Part shown: positions 46,401 to 59,087 of the stretch, one piece after another
How positions within the stretch are numbered: the stretch's first letter is position 1
How the letters are laid out: every line of letters begins with the position of its first letter
Assembly (NCBI GenBank): GCA_030062745.1
Contig: CP099841.1
Coordinates: forward strand, 15,995,213-16,059,212
Reading direction: 5' to 3'
Length of the DNA stretch: 64,000 bases
Source of the DNA: Capitulum mitella
Taxonomy: Eukaryota > Arthropoda > Thecostraca > Pollicipedomorpha > Pollicipedidae
The notes under the pieces: generated by a model
What the model was told of the DNA's origin: nothing
The model's input: only the letters and a program-made list of their open reading frames with translations
Databases searched by the model: none
Program-made: the position numbers and the translations under genes

Positions 46401-47494
46401 CTGCCAGGTTTTGAAAAAATATAGCCATATCTCGAGCAGCGGTAGATTTATCATCTTCATCTTCAAAAGATTGGCCATTTACGCCAATAATCCGGGCAAA
46501 ACCATTTAATCTGAACTGTAATGGTAGAACATACAACGAAACGGACTTTGAGTGATGCATAAGTACCTAACAGAATGCAAATTAGAGATGAAAATTGAGC
46601 CGCCCAGCCCACTCATTTAACTGGACTTGGTTAGCGGGCTCTTTCGTGACCTCTGTGTACATCAAATATGTGAGGTTTTCACAAGGGAAAAATGTTGTTT
46701 GTCCTATACACCCAAATTATAAGTATGATTACGGGGTACAGGCCTAAATGGTGAAATGCAAGGTTTCAGTGGAGTTGGCCATACTTGGACTAGGGAGGGA
46801 TTGGCTGCGGCTTGGATTTTTGAGCTTAATCTCTCTCACAAATTCTATTGCAAATGTATTTAAGTACCGTACAACGAGAGACGACGCCACCGGCGCCAAC
46901 AGCGTCGCATCTTCGTGCAGCAAAGCAAACGGGAAACCGCTTGTTTAATATTCTAAAGATATTGGCGTGCACGAAAAGGAAGGTGGTGACGACAGTTGGT
47001 TTTGTATCTGTTACACACTTCTGAATATTTTAAAGATACTGATGTATGCGCAGAGAATACTAACGAGTGCTGGTTGCCACCGTCTCCAGTGGGGGAATTT
47101 TCGTAACGGACGATAGCGATCGGCGGCGTGAATTTCTGCTTCGTCTGCGTCTGGGGTGCTGGTGCTACCAGGGCGGTGGCCACGCACATTAAAAGTACGA
47201 TCTGCAACGAGGCAAAAGTGGCATCACAGAAAAAGACACGCCGGACCAACCGAACAGTGAACGGGGCATCCCACAAGCATGGGAGCAGTTCTGGTGGTGT
47301 CTAACGGACCTTAACTGCCTGCTGCTGACGCACAGAGGCCTTGGCTGAGGCCTAGGGAGCGGTGCCCTCGTCGGCGATCTCACGTCACCACACTGACGAT
47401 GAACCGTTCTACTGAGACTAGTCCTATGTCGAGCACGTCGCGTCCCACTGCCTCGGTCACTGAATACTGCAGGCACTTGGCTCACTCTCTGCAT
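43450..47494 (-). CDS. Cuticle protein 4, RR type, three coding exons
   Basis: Predicted exons on the minus strand are 47494-47486 (MQR, donor GTGAGC), 47201-47065 (acceptor cgttgcag, donor GTTAGT) and 43669-43450 (acceptor gttcgcag), phases 0 then 2, 121 residues. Residues 1-17 form a signal peptide (IVLLMCVATALVA) before PAPQ. Residues 41-60 read TGDGGNQHSYETGNGIV across the second splice junction, which restores the cuticle-protein core exactly. Residues 61-84 give GVFIKELTVTDENGKQ and KVPV. The RR consensus is well kept in GSFKYQQPDGSF then YEADETGFHAVGDSIP (about 86-117). Joining at the GTTAGT donor is required by frame and restores homology with gene 3. The 3.4-kb second intron contains a full TTAA element (44520-45749) and a short end fragment near 44060. 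Expected to be secreted and chitin-associated. Confidence 0.86.
44060..44105 (+). mobile_element. Short terminal fragment of family 1
   Basis: TAACCCTATTCCCGGAGGGT followed by a decayed 'cggtacagctcatctccagcagta' matches only the first ~45 bp of the family. It could be an excision or truncation remnant, located in the same intron as copy G. Confidence 0.6.
44520..45749 (+). mobile_element. Family 1 TTAA element, copy G, inside intron of cuticle gene 4
   Basis: TTAA at 44520-44523 followed by CCCCATTCCCGG; the right end CTGGGATTGGGG is followed by TTAA at 45746-45749. Length 1230 bp. No coding capacity. Carries a perfect DR1 (TGACCTTTGACCT) at 45066-45078. It is inserted antisense to the host cuticle gene. 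Confidence 0.88.
45066..45078 (-). promoter_or_regulatory. Perfect DR1 nuclear-receptor-type site in copy G
   Basis: Same 13-base AGGTCA-A-AGGTCA arrangement as in copy C, here inside intron 2 of cuticle gene 4. Sequence match only. Confidence 0.45.
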
Positions 47495-47506
47495 GGTGAG
47501 GCTCCT

Positions 47507-47551
47507 AACTGAGGTCTGTCAGGCCGTCCTGGTTATACCCACGCTCTTATA
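47507..47551 (-). promoter_or_regulatory. Core promoter of cuticle gene 4
   Basis: On the minus strand TATAAG starts at 47551 and a second TATAA at 47537. The initiator TCAGTT has its A at 47510, 27 bp from the nearer box. The start codon is only 16 bp further (47494), so the 5' UTR would be very short. Either TATA word might be the functional one. Confidence 0.6.
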
Positions 47552-50500
47552 GGTGACGGTTTTCCGGTCCCAGGGCGATCGGTGGACTCCGGCGGCGTAG
47601 CCACCACCGAGACGGCCCCCGCCGGCTCGGCCGCCGCTGTGTTATGGGCCGTCAAACGAGCTGCGACCTCCGTGCTCCAGTTGAGCGCAGAGCCAGTCAC
47701 GGCCGCCAGAGCACGGACGGCCTTTGCGGTGGGGTCTGATCCGGCTCCGGTGACGGCCCGGTGACGTCAGCCGTTTCCCGGCCCGCCCGCCTCCGAAGCC
47801 AGCATGGGTGACTGCGCCAACCGAGAGCGCTCTCTCACGGCGACTGCGCCCGGTCCTGGGGAATACCTCGGACCAGAAGGGAAGCGGCGAGCGTCGCTTC
47901 ACTCCGAGCCGACGGACGGTACCAGCTCACGACGCACTGCCGCGCCCTTGGCCATCGTTATGGCTAGCTATCTTTGCCCTCGCGGCTCTGACTGGTGGTT
48001 ATACCAAGATGGCGTGTGGCGATGATGTGGCTGTTTCATTGCACGTCCTTGTGTTAATGCACGGGTAACCGGCAGACGTGTACTTGTCTCATTTTACGCT
48101 CAGTGCTCAAAGAAAAGGAATCGCGCGTATCCGGATGCCGACGAAACAAACGTAACGGCCCATATTAATCACGCTCAAGTGAAGGCCTCCGAAAATCACT
48201 TGTCCTGGCAAAGGGGGACGTTGTCGCTCCCCCCCCCCCTTTATTTTAGGAGGCAAATGAGAACTGCAGAGCATGTTAGCCTGACGACAACGTCCATCTA
48301 GTTGTCTTTTACAAGAGCCGAAGAGTCCTGCCTGGTCATGGAGAACAACTTGTTGCAAGACCCATCGAAGTGAAATCTACCAACGTAGTGTACAGGTTGA
48401 ATTACACTACCGGAGACTGTTCGCACTGTTCTGACTGCTGCTACGTTTGTCATACAACAACGACGCTCTCGAGAAGATTGGCCATGCACCTGCAGTCTGG
48501 CGCCCCAAGAAGCATTTTCGCCACTCTCATAACACGAAACAGCTGGTGGAGCACTGAGAACAATTTTACTCCCGCTCAGAGTTGCCCTCTATACGGATGG
48601 CGAGGATCAACAACCGTTTTTCACTCCCGAAATGGGGGCAAAATCTACCCTCAATCTGAGGGTATTTTATCCCTCCTCTGACCGTTCCTCTTTTTTACAT
48701 ATTCCTGATCCAGAAGTTAACCCCAAACCAAGAACTTTCATCAGGCAGATAAATCGTTAGTTAACCCCCGAGCGTGGGGTTTCGAAAACCCCCAATTTTG
48801 GACCAGGAAATCAGCCCACGTATTCATCCTCCACTTGGAAGTAAATTACTCTCTCGTTGCAGGTTCCCTCTCCATATCATGCGAGTAACTATAATTTCAG
48901 TGTACTCTTGCTCCGAGGTTAAACTAAATCCACCAATTTCTCGCCTGAAATCCACATGAACTTGTTTGACTTTGACTTTGAATTTGAATCCACTTTGACT
49001 TGTTCCAAATGGGTAACATCATGCTGCGACATCAGGTGGCATTTGTTATTGAGTTTGCTAGCCAAATCACGCACGGGCATTCGCAGGCACCAAATCACGG
49101 GTATGCGGAACAGAAGACGCAAAGCCAAATGCAAAACCAGACTCGTCCCGCCAGAAACAAAACTTAAATCAAACTCGCATTTGGAAAAGCACGTAGAACC
49201 TCTCACTTGCCAATCACCACCGACTCTGTGCGGTACTTTGAGGCCACTGTCCGTTTTCAAGATCATGCTGGTCATCAAAACCGCGGTGTTTCTACACTTC
49301 AGACAGCTAACTTTATGTGCGAATACCGCAAACGTGGCTCGCAAGAAAGCAATTTCATGATGTCGTCGGCTGCGTGGCCGGACCGGCACACCTGATTCCC
49401 CTCCATGTAATGTGCGTTGCCGTCCACTCAAGGAGGTCCTCGGGGCGCAGGAGGTCCAAACACGACGCCATACTCCTTGCAGAAGTTACAGTGGGTGTTC
49501 AACTGCTTCCTCTGAAAAACATGCGAATTTAAGAACAAATATGAAGCAAGTTTATGAAACATTAGAACGCTTCACAAACAGATAATGTCCGATGAAAACA
49601 ATCTGGACCCGCAGTAGAACATTGAAATGTTGACTCCTCTTGCTCCATGACCGTGTGTTTGTCATGATTGCAGGAAATCGCCTTTGACTCCCTGGGATAC
49701 CAAGTATGCGTATCAGATGACCATTAACCTGCGCCGAGCCGAAGACAGTTGAGTTCCTCGTTCGGTTTTTCGGCGATAGCTTAAAAACCAAAAAGCGAAG
49801 TCCACCGAAATCTCGTGTACGTATTCCTGAATTTCTTTGCACCTTAGGTCAAATTTTTGAAGTAAGGTCATGCAGGCGTACTTACTTGGGACAGATCAGA
49901 GGTCAACATCCACAGAAATGTATCCCTTATAACTTACGGGCGAATTGATTTCGCTGGAGTTGCAGGAGCAATAACATTTGATAGGGCCTGAAATTTTATA
50001 TTCCGAATTTTTTTGAAGCAGCCCAGGGTCAGCGACCTGAGGTCAGACTGGTAAAGTCAGGAACCTTTTGTGATAGGATCGCATTCCCATCTGCTTTTTT
50101 CTTTGAATACGGTGAAAGCTGCACAGAAAGCTGATGTGACGCGGCTATTACTACATTAGCTGCCAAGCAATGGCCAATATGTACATTCCAGGCGGTCTTT
50201 TGTACACAGATAAAGTATCACCACGCCAATTACTGTCTGGTTCTGCCTTCTGGTCATTCTCGTAATTGGTTACAAAAAAATAAATAAAAATGAAAACACT
50301 GGCAGGGCAAAATTGCAGAGTGTCTATGTGCGACTAATCATTGCAGTTTTTTTCTAGGACTTTTCAAATTTTGACGTCAAACGTCTTTCGAAATAACATA
50401 CTTTGCGTTTGTATTTAGCAGTCGTGACATGGGAATGGCTGTAGTTTAGAAATTAAATGGCATTTGACAGCGGCGCAAAAGGTAAAATTGACCCAAGACC

Positions 50501-53328
50501 TTGGACACCTGAGCCCAAGAGCATGTGCGTTCTAACCCGCAAACAGGGTTGTTTTGTTGTCGTCGCTGATTCCTCTCCTACTTTCTGCTTTGAATTTACA
50601 GCTTCTTTAAATTACAACTTCGTGGAACGTTGTAGAAAAGGTATAGATGACGCGGCTATTACTGTTTAGCGATAGCCAATATGTGAACCGCCATACAAGT
50701 CACCCAAATCCCAGTTTGCAAACAATGGTACAGCTATGACAAATCCTGGAGGGGCAAATCTAGAATTTATTGTCGAAACTTGAGCAATGTTTGGCCCAAC
50801 TGTCGAGCATCGAGCATCGGTAGATTTGCAGTTCCAGGGCCCTTACTTTCACAACTCTGGGAAGATTTGAGAATCTGCCAGAAAGTTTCTAGAGCCACCC
50901 TAAAATATGTCAAACCAACCCAAATTTCAGATGCGGCTGCTTAAGCTTGCTCCATTCATGCTGTCAACTCAAAATTTAATGAAGCATGCCACAATTTCCA
51001 GAATGGTCTTTACTATTTGTATACCCATTCAGTAGGCTGTGTTTCTCTCTGATGACATGATACACAGACTTGGTTGCCTGGATCTACACCACTGCCTATG
51101 TAGTGTACATCCTAAAATATTTGTGAAATCAGTGTTAACCACTAAAAAGTCAACAAGATTTGCAGACTCCATTAAAACGTACTATGATCTATGTTACTGA
51201 GAACTGTCTAGATCTAAGTCTCACGTGGTGCTAAGTGTGCTACTTTTTGCTAGGTCTTGTTTTTTTACATGGGTACAAGATATAATATTGTGCATGAACT
51301 TGAATGTATTCTACTCCTGTTTTTAGTGCAATGATTCATTGTGTTTTTGCTGAAGCACAATGAAAAAAGAAAAATGTTTCTGTGCTCACATTTCTCCCGC
51401 ATGACGTGATTGGTCTCATAGAAAACTGATGCTGTAAAGACAAAGATGCAGAAGTAGCAGTGTACCCTCCTGATTCAGCTGGTTTAGTGGCTCAGCCTTT
51501 TTAGTGGTTCACGGTAAATGGTAATAATTCTGCAATATTTTGGGTGACTGCATTTCTAAACCAGCTTGAACTTGACCACAACAAAGGCATGAATTATAGG
51601 CATAGGGAGGGTTTTCCACATCATCAGCATGCATTCATGTTGTGTTGCCCTATCTTTTTGATGAACCGATGAGGACTAGCTTGGCAGTACTGAAATTTTT
51701 CCTGTTGGACAGTACTTCTGCATTGGAGGGTGTACTTTTACTGGATGAAGAATTGTAAAAACAATTGATGGTCAATAATGCTTTCAGCTGCATCAGATTT
51801 CAAGTGAACTGGATCTTACAAATTCAATAGAATATAATTTGACTGTGCTGATGCAAAGCAAATGTATGTCAGGAAAATATTCTGATCATATGTGTTATGA
51901 TGTAATCTTTCAAGGTAATTCATACTAACTTATTGCAGTGAATTGTCTGAAAACACTTATATTGATATTTTGTAGCAATGGCTGTTGTAACCAAAAACAT
52001 AACTGGAAAAGTAAACAACTAGGGAAAGTAATCTCTTGGGATTACTTTGCCCTTTGCCCCCGATGTTTGCCTTGGCCTTCAATGTGTGACCAATACTGTC
52101 AAACTTTCTTAAAAAAAAAAACTGGAAAACAAGCACAAACATTACTTTGGGGAATTTAGACATAGTTATTCTGCTAATTTTACAAATTCTACTTGTGCTT
52201 CAAATATTTATATTCTCAAATCTTGGTGCATGGCATACTTAAAAAAACTGGTGGTCATTAATAGTTTATAACCTTGGTTTTAGATTCATGTTTACCATGC
52301 AGTGCTCTGGGGGCAATACTTTTTGTGTAGAGATGGGCTAACTTTGACTTTCTACACCTTGCAGAACAGCTCAAACTACAGAACAACTTGACAATCAGCT
52401 AGTCCTAGACTGCCTGCCCCCCCCCCCCCAGTTCCATATGCCTGGACTTATCATGAAATATCAACAATGACATGATGGGTTACCAAAAACGTTTAATCCT
52501 CCAGGCTTTACCACATTAGATGTGTGATATCTGCTTCAAGACAACATTGCACTTGACTGTCTGATGACATAATGTTGGAGTTGGGATTGTGCCAGGTTTG
52601 TGTCCAACCCTAAATGCTAGCATTGATAGTGATACAGTCATTGGCATGGGTCAAGTGGGCATGCAATATGCAGTCCCTGGTTATTGCTTTAAGATTATCA
52701 TTGGATTCGCCTTTTGAAGCCAAAATGCTTCAGGAAATTCATGTACCTTATGACCGTTTTCCCCGCCAGTTAGTTCAGCGATGAAAAAGATGGCGTCCCT
52801 CGAAAATGTCGTGCGGGAAAAAACCCACGGCAGGGGTAGGTTACTCTCGAGTTTATGAAAAAGGTAGTGACTACATTCAACGTTAGGGTATCGTTTACTT
52901 TCGCGCTTACCCACGATACGGTGGTAAATATCATTTACCCATGTATGTGCTTCGGATAACGAAACTGGAGGCAAACGTTATTTACCACCCAATCAAGAGT
53001 AGATAGGAAGAAAAGGAGTAGGTTACCAATGTATGAAGAGTTTCGGACTGGGTGTAAAATACGTTACTCTGAAGCGAAACTCCTCTTTGGGGAGTAACCC
53101 CTGCGCAAATATACCTGCTTTAAGGGTTTTTTTGCCTTAAACCCCCAACCCGGGGGTTTAAGAACTTGTTTGCAGTGAAAACACCATCATGTAGCGCATG
53201 CATACATCGTAGCTGCCAGGACAAAAGAAAGCTCCAAGTGCTCCAGGCGGTTGATTCCAGGCATAGACACAGACGCCCCTGTGTTCATTTCTGTCGACAG
53301 CTCGTATTGTAACGACAGTAAATAAAAA
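47552..53328. other. Long stretch without a recognised gene
   Basis: The first 400 bp are GC-rich upstream sequence of cuticle gene 4. The remainder has only unsupported open frames. Minor items are a (TTTGAC)-like run near 48965-49005, AGGTCA words near 49845-50045, a C run near 52417-52430 and C/G-rich palindromic words (CCCCCAACCCGGGGG) near 53142-53160. The AT-rich 50700-52700 block could be 3' UTR or intron of an unseen gene, but nothing proves it. Confidence 0.4.
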
Positions 53329-53364
53329 AAAACACAAGTTACATTGACTTGTAACTTGTGTTTT
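53329..53364. repeat. Perfect 15-bp stem hairpin
   Basis: AAAACACAAGTTACA (53329-53343) and TGTAACTTGTGTTTT (53350-53364) are exact reverse complements around a 6-base loop. An isolated perfect stem of this size is unlikely by chance locally. It may be the fused ends of a small transposon or a transcribed hairpin. Confidence 0.6.
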
Positions 53365-54090
53365 ATGACTGTGTGTGAGACCAGTTTAGAAGTACAATGC
53401 TTCTCGGTTTAAATGCTTTTATATGTTATATTTTATAGATTTGCATTTATAACGTTAAAAGATTTGCCGAACGGAACCATTTCCTGGCTGACTGCAAGCA
53501 GCCATCATTTTTTTGCATCTCGGCCGCGTATTTGTTGAGTTCAGGAGATATCGGAGGACCGACCGACGTTGGGACGCACACAAACTTGGTAGCAAACGAA
53601 TCGCGTCGAAAACTTGCCTACCGAACACAAAAGTTTACGTATGTCATGTGCGCTCAAAAATACCGAAAATTGTCCGCAAATGCCTTAAGATCGTCGAAAA
53701 AAAGTGCCGCCAATCTCGCGGTCACGTAACTTCATCAAGGCACGTGACTTTCAGCTTGGTGCCGGCTCAACCAGACCCCCAGTTTACTGCGGTCGGACAT
53801 AGCTTCAAAACCTAGGTGATTTTTCGCCATCATTATCGTGTGGAATCACAACCAAAGGTGACGATGAAATCACAGCCATATCACAACCAAAGGACGAGCA
53901 CTCAAAACACTGCCCTTTTCTTTCGGAAAAGTGTAGTGGCGAATCTGGAAGTCGATTGGCAGAAGGTGGTGTCGGGCTGTCGGGAGGAAGTCTTCCATCT
54001 CGGCAAATCTGCAATGAAAAGAGACCAAATTTCCCTACCGCTGCAAGACTGCGGGCTGAAACAACCATTGAGAGACAGCGCAACAGGCAG

Positions 54091-54480
54091 GCTTTCTTCT
54101 GGTATGCGTTTTCGTTGGCGAAATCCGTGAAAATGCTTAAAAAGTACACGGCTGCAGTGTACAGTGTACTATAGTGGGCAGTTTACAGTGTACAGTGTAA
54201 AGGCGAATTTCAAGTGCTTCTGAGAGATAGAGTAATCGGTACGCTTTCTTCTGGTATACGTTTTTTTCGGTAAAATATGCATGAAAGCAATTAAAAAGTA
54301 TAAAGTTGAATTAGGCCAGTGTGGCACTATGACACTACTTTGAGGAAGTCGTATTAAACTGCAGCTGCAGAAGGGCCAGCTCAGAGTGTTTTTAGGGGAT
54401 AATTTCTTCTGGTAAGCGGTGTTACTGGTAAAATATGCTGAAAGCAATAAAAAAAGTACAGCACACAAATTGCTGCCCCG
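54091..54480. repeat. Three-unit degenerate tandem repeat (~155 bp)
   Basis: Units begin at 54091, 54243 and 54402 with GCTTTCTTCTGGTA or ATTTCTTCTGGTA. Each is followed within 30 bp by GGTAAAATATG-like and AAAGCAATAAAAAAGTA-like words. The first ~65 bp of each unit are conserved and the rest has diverged. The last unit is partial. Confidence 0.65.
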
Positions 54481-55930
54481 TGATGGCGTCGGCCGTGCTC
54501 AGTCGGTAACAACGTCGGAAGGTTAAGACGAACAAGCGCAGGCTGTTTGATCCGGATAGTACTTAACCATATTCCGTCCTGCCTGCTACCTACGATTACG
54601 CGCTCGTGAAGGCAGACTCTGTCCCCCAATTAAACGACATTCGATAGCCCGCAGCGAGATCCACATTTCTGAAAGGAAATGCTGAAAATTTGGAAAAGGG
54701 GAATAGAGAGGTCAAAATTGAGGAATAAGTGAGGCGGATTTATTTATACGAGCTTCCTGACACATTCTTTCCTGACTCATTCTTTTTTTTCATCTTCATT
54801 CATTTTAGGACCAATTTTGTTCTAATTCATGTCATTTCATAGGCATATCTACGGCACATAAAAAAGTGATATACGTTTCTGGTGAAACGCTCATTCATTC
54901 TACAGCATATCTTGAGTCCAGCAAGCATATGCAAGTTCGGAAAATACTTTTTGATGTACCACATGCCATATAATGTCATATGCCATAAGCCGCCCAGACA
55001 CATTTAAGAACTTTCTGGGGTCTCTGATCCTCCGTGGAAGGTCTCAAAAAGTGCCACAAGTTTCAAACCTATTAGAGCCCTTTCAAAGGGATCTTTTCCT
55101 GATTATGTGAGAATCCTAAGTGGCTTCAAAGCCACATTTCCTCGGTCTCGGACACCGTCGTCGACACTTTTTACGGGCAAAAAAAGAATGCGTATGAGAA
55201 CATTACATGGTCCCGAAGCTGCCTTTTCAGCGTCCTCTTGAGACCCCTCAGGGGGCTCAGGCTAGGCTCTTGTAGAACCTTAACCGGTCGGTACTATGTC
55301 CGTGCTCTTTTCACGTTTTTCCCCCTCTTTTCGCCTGTGTTTTCGGTTACTGAGAATCACTGGACCAGCTCACCCATCTACACAAAATCCCAGTTTCAGA
55401 GCATTGTATTTCCTTTAAAACGGTCAAAACGGTCATCGGACAAGCAGGGGCGCCATTGCCAGACACCCGTACAAACACAGAACACACTGCGCCGCCACAG
55501 CGGTCACACGGGAGGCTGGACGAGCACTGCCAGCTCCCACGCAAACGCCTCATCAGCAACACGGCGAGATCCTGTTCACCTCACTTGGGATCTACGATGA
55601 GGCCCAAAAATTCAGCCTGTTTCGTAATCACTCTGGTGGAAATGTTCGCAGACTCGTGGACATCAAAGGCAGTTTCCGAGCAAAGAGCCGCGGTTCCCTG
55701 CAGACGGCCTTAATAGGCTGAGCGAGCACCCTAAGTGCTATCGCCCACACCAGGACGGCGTCTGAGAGGGCGACGCATTCGGACAACCGCCACCTCTTCG
55801 ACGATCACATCGTGAATGCCCGCCCCTGAAAAAAGAAGACATACATTTCGGAAAGTGAATAATGGTAACGCATCAACGGTGCTAAGCAATTAGTCAGTAT
55901 TACGCCGTGTTGTCACGCGATTTATCTGAT
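54481..55930. other. Spacer, no gene recognised
   Basis: Short open frames only, no motif or repeat recognised. Confidence 0.35.
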
Positions 55931-55938
55931 GTCGTGAA

Positions 55939-57050
55939 TGGGAATGCACCGGATATCCGTTCCGGCCGGATAGTAGAGATTATCCGGTATCCGGTATAAG
56001 GCCGGATATTTCTGTGATCTGGCCGGATATTGCCGGATATTTAGCCTCCCGGTGTACAATCAAAATGTTGTTCTGATGTCTGCCTACAAATCGTATCAGG
56101 AGAAATGTCCCTTGTTTTATTAGATTGTCGATATAACTGGCAGTTCCAAGGTCTGTCTGGAACACCACTTTCCCTTCTTAGTTTGGGTGGGTTAAAACAT
56201 ATTTTGCGAGAGTAAGACTCAAGCTCAAAGCTGAGTCAAACAATAAACAGGATGTGCTCAGCAGCCCATTTTGTGGTGTATTATCTTTCCATTTTTCAGA
56301 CCTTCCCAAATCCTCCGGTACAAATGCATTAATGGTACAATATATGTCGAGAATCAGACCTTAGTATTCATATACAATGCTTATCAAACCAGGTATTCTA
56401 GTTTTACCAAGACGCTATAATGGCATTCTGCGTATTCTGGAACCACGGCCATGGGTGTTATCTCTACGTGGGCTGACGGGACCATGTCCAACGTAGTTTT
56501 GCAGAAGTGGCGATTTGTCCCCCAAATTTCTAAAGTATCGGATAGATACTTCCTGTTGGCGACACAATTTCTTGAGCTTTGAAATCCAACAAAGGAATTT
56601 TAACTGGACGTTATCGTGCAACGACCGAAAAAGGTGGTCTTACCTCCCCCGCTACATATTCTTGGTGGGCTGCAGCCAGCCTGTGCTCCTCCCCCAATGT
56701 CTGAACTGTGGCTACACTAATGCCTTTGAATGCCGTGAGGAGATGGCGAGCTCAGTCATGATTGTTGTGTCTTTATTTATTTATTTTTTACAAGGAAACC
56801 TATGGAAACCTCACAGTAAGTGTAGGCACTAGGGTGAATGATTCACACTGTTAACATTTTATTTAATATTTTTTAGTCTTTTAGATCCTTTTCTTCTTCA
56901 GTTAAGTCTTTTTCGTTACATTTATCAGTAAGAATAATAGAAAAATAGGAGAAGCATAATATCCATAATCCGACCGGATACCTCCGCGCTCCGATCCGGC
57001 ATATCCGGCATCCGGCAGGACCACAAAAATCCCGATCCGGCACATCCCTA
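55939..57050 (+). mobile_element. hAT-like non-autonomous element, copy 1
   Basis: Left end TGGGAATGCACCGGATATCC and, on the other strand, right end TAGGGATGTGCCGGATCGGG are imperfect inverted repeats. Both subterminal regions are packed with CCGGATA words. The flanks GTCGTGAA (55931-55938) and TTCGTAAG (57051-57058) agree at five of eight positions, fitting a decayed 8-bp target duplication as made by hAT elements. No transposase frame was recognised. Length 1112 bp. Confidence 0.7.
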
Positions 57051-58198
57051 TTCGTAAGTGTGTTACGGTGAAAGCTGGCCGGACACTGTGCTGACGCAAG
57101 TCGTTTTTATTACGTATGTTACGAGAGTGACGAAAATCTGTTCGGCTAAATTTCCATTAAGGGCAAAATGTTGTCAAAAGTCAACCTGCTTTCCTCCCTC
57201 CTGGAGTCGATTTTCTTTCTTGGGCGTTGACTGCTTTACTTCATGTAGCCCGAAATATTATTTTAATGATGAAACAAAAATGAGGTAACATGAGGTAATT
57301 GTGCAACAGAATTTTGGTATGTAGAATGAAGAGGATCTTAAACGAATATGGGGAAAAAAGGTGAGGATTCGGATTCGTGGAATTCGAATAGACTCGAAAA
57401 GATTTGAATTTTGCGAATCCTGGAATCCTGATAACGAAGTTTCGAACCCTGAAAGTCAGGATTCTAGTCTAAAAGCACAGTCGAATCCTAAAAAGCGTCA
57501 TCTAAATGTGCAACTTAATGAATTGAAATATGTTCTAGGCTTATTTTTCAGATAAGCTAATTGAAGCACATTTACGCCGGTGCTGTATCGGGTTGAGTTG
57601 CCCGCCTTGCGTTTTATAGCTTTTCACTAGATATTGCCAGGGGGTCCCAACTTCTGTGGCTATTGCTTTTATTGCTAATAATGAGTTAACATCTCCTCAC
57701 CTAAACCGACTTTGTCCCCCCCCAAACCGGCGTTTCGTCCTTCCCCCGAAACTGGCGTTTTGGATCCGCCCTGGACATAGCGCTACTAGTTCCATGAAAT
57801 AAGCGTATTCCTAATGCGGCCATAGTCACTTACCATGTGCCTGATGTGTTCTCACAGCTAGCAACTTGAGCGTAAGTCAGTCCATTGTTCTTGAAATAAC
57901 ACTGCTAGTTGCATGCTTGACATGCCTAGGACTTTGATAACCCTTTCAGTTGTTTAGGAATCTGTTTTGATAAGTTTTTTCAGCTTGTGTACTAGAGTTG
58001 CATTGTCAATAATAGTCTTGGAAAATAATTACGACTAAACAAAACAAATGAGACAGAGTGGTTTTCAGATGTGCGATCAGGGCCCTGAAAGGTTTGTGCG
58101 TGATGCAAAAAAAAACTGTTCAGACGGTCAGTAAAATATCTCATAAACTTGCACGTAAGACTGGGAGATGGCCAGGCTCACACACCCTTGATCTCAAT

Positions 58199-59045
58199 TA
58201 GGAATGTCTCAGGCCGGGGTTTTTGTGGTCCGGCTGGATGCTGGATATGCCGATCGGAGTGCCGGATATCCGGCTGGACATACCGGACATTATGCTTGTC
58301 TGTTTTCATGTGTTGTCTTGCTGAGAATTGGAGCAAAAAAGACTGAACTGAAAAAGAAAAGAGATTTGAAACACTGGAAAATAATGAATAAAGAAATGTT
58401 ACCATAGTTCCTGCACTTATTGTAAGGCTTCCATAGGTTCCTTTGTAAATAAATAAAGCAATAAATACATAAATAAATAAACAGATAAACAGCACAACAG
58501 TTGCAGTGGAGCTTACATCTCTCACTGCAGGCCAAGGTTCCTGAATACGCAGATTGCCATTATAGCGCCGTGGTAGAACTGGAATACCTGGTTTGGTAAC
58601 TTAAGACAATATAAGTGATAGCTTATCAATGATAAACATCCGAAACGAATACAAGGGTATGTCTCTTGAAGTATATTGCTCCTTAATGCATCTGTACCAG
58701 AGTGTTTGAGGAATATAAAAAAATGTTTGGAAAACAGAAAGAAAATACACCACAAAATGGGCTGTTCAGCATATGCTGGCTATTGCTTGAAAGTTTTGAG
58801 CTTGAGTCCCACCCTTACAAAAATGGCTCAACTTTCCCGAACTAAGAAGAAAAAGTTGTGCCACAGACAGATCTTGGAACTGTCCGTCACATCGACGATA
58901 TAATATAACAAGGCACTTTGCTCTTGAAACGGTTTTATAGGCAGACATTACAAGTTCTCGATCGTATACCGGCGCCTAAATATCCGTCATTATCCTGCCG
59001 GATTACAGGAATATCCGGTCGGATACTGGATACCGAATAATCTAA
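58199..59045 (-). mobile_element. hAT-like element, copy 2, inverted and end-truncated
   Basis: Begins TAGGAATGTCTCAGGCCGGG and follows copy 1 in reverse, including TTTTTGTGGTCC, the 'ggaacctatggaagcctta' block, and AATACACCACAAAATGGGCT (compare 56262-56281). It ends near 59045 in CCGGTCGGATACTGGATACC without the last ~40 bp, next to an (AT)n tract. The pair of copies is in opposite orientation with about 1.15 kb between them. Confidence 0.75.
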
Positions 59046-59054
59046 AAAAATCCT

Positions 59055-59055
<1 letters not shown>

Positions 59056-59087
<32 letters not shown>

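Noticed and set aside
48919-49431. 170-codon minus-strand open frame with a 134-codon frame opposite
   Set aside because: No recognisable motif, no promoter or splice context, and the antisense frame is equally open, so coding is not supported.
53513-54174. Open frames of about 100 codons as a possible first exon
   Set aside because: They run into the three-unit tandem repeat at 54091, lack a family motif, and overlapping frames on both strands are equally long.
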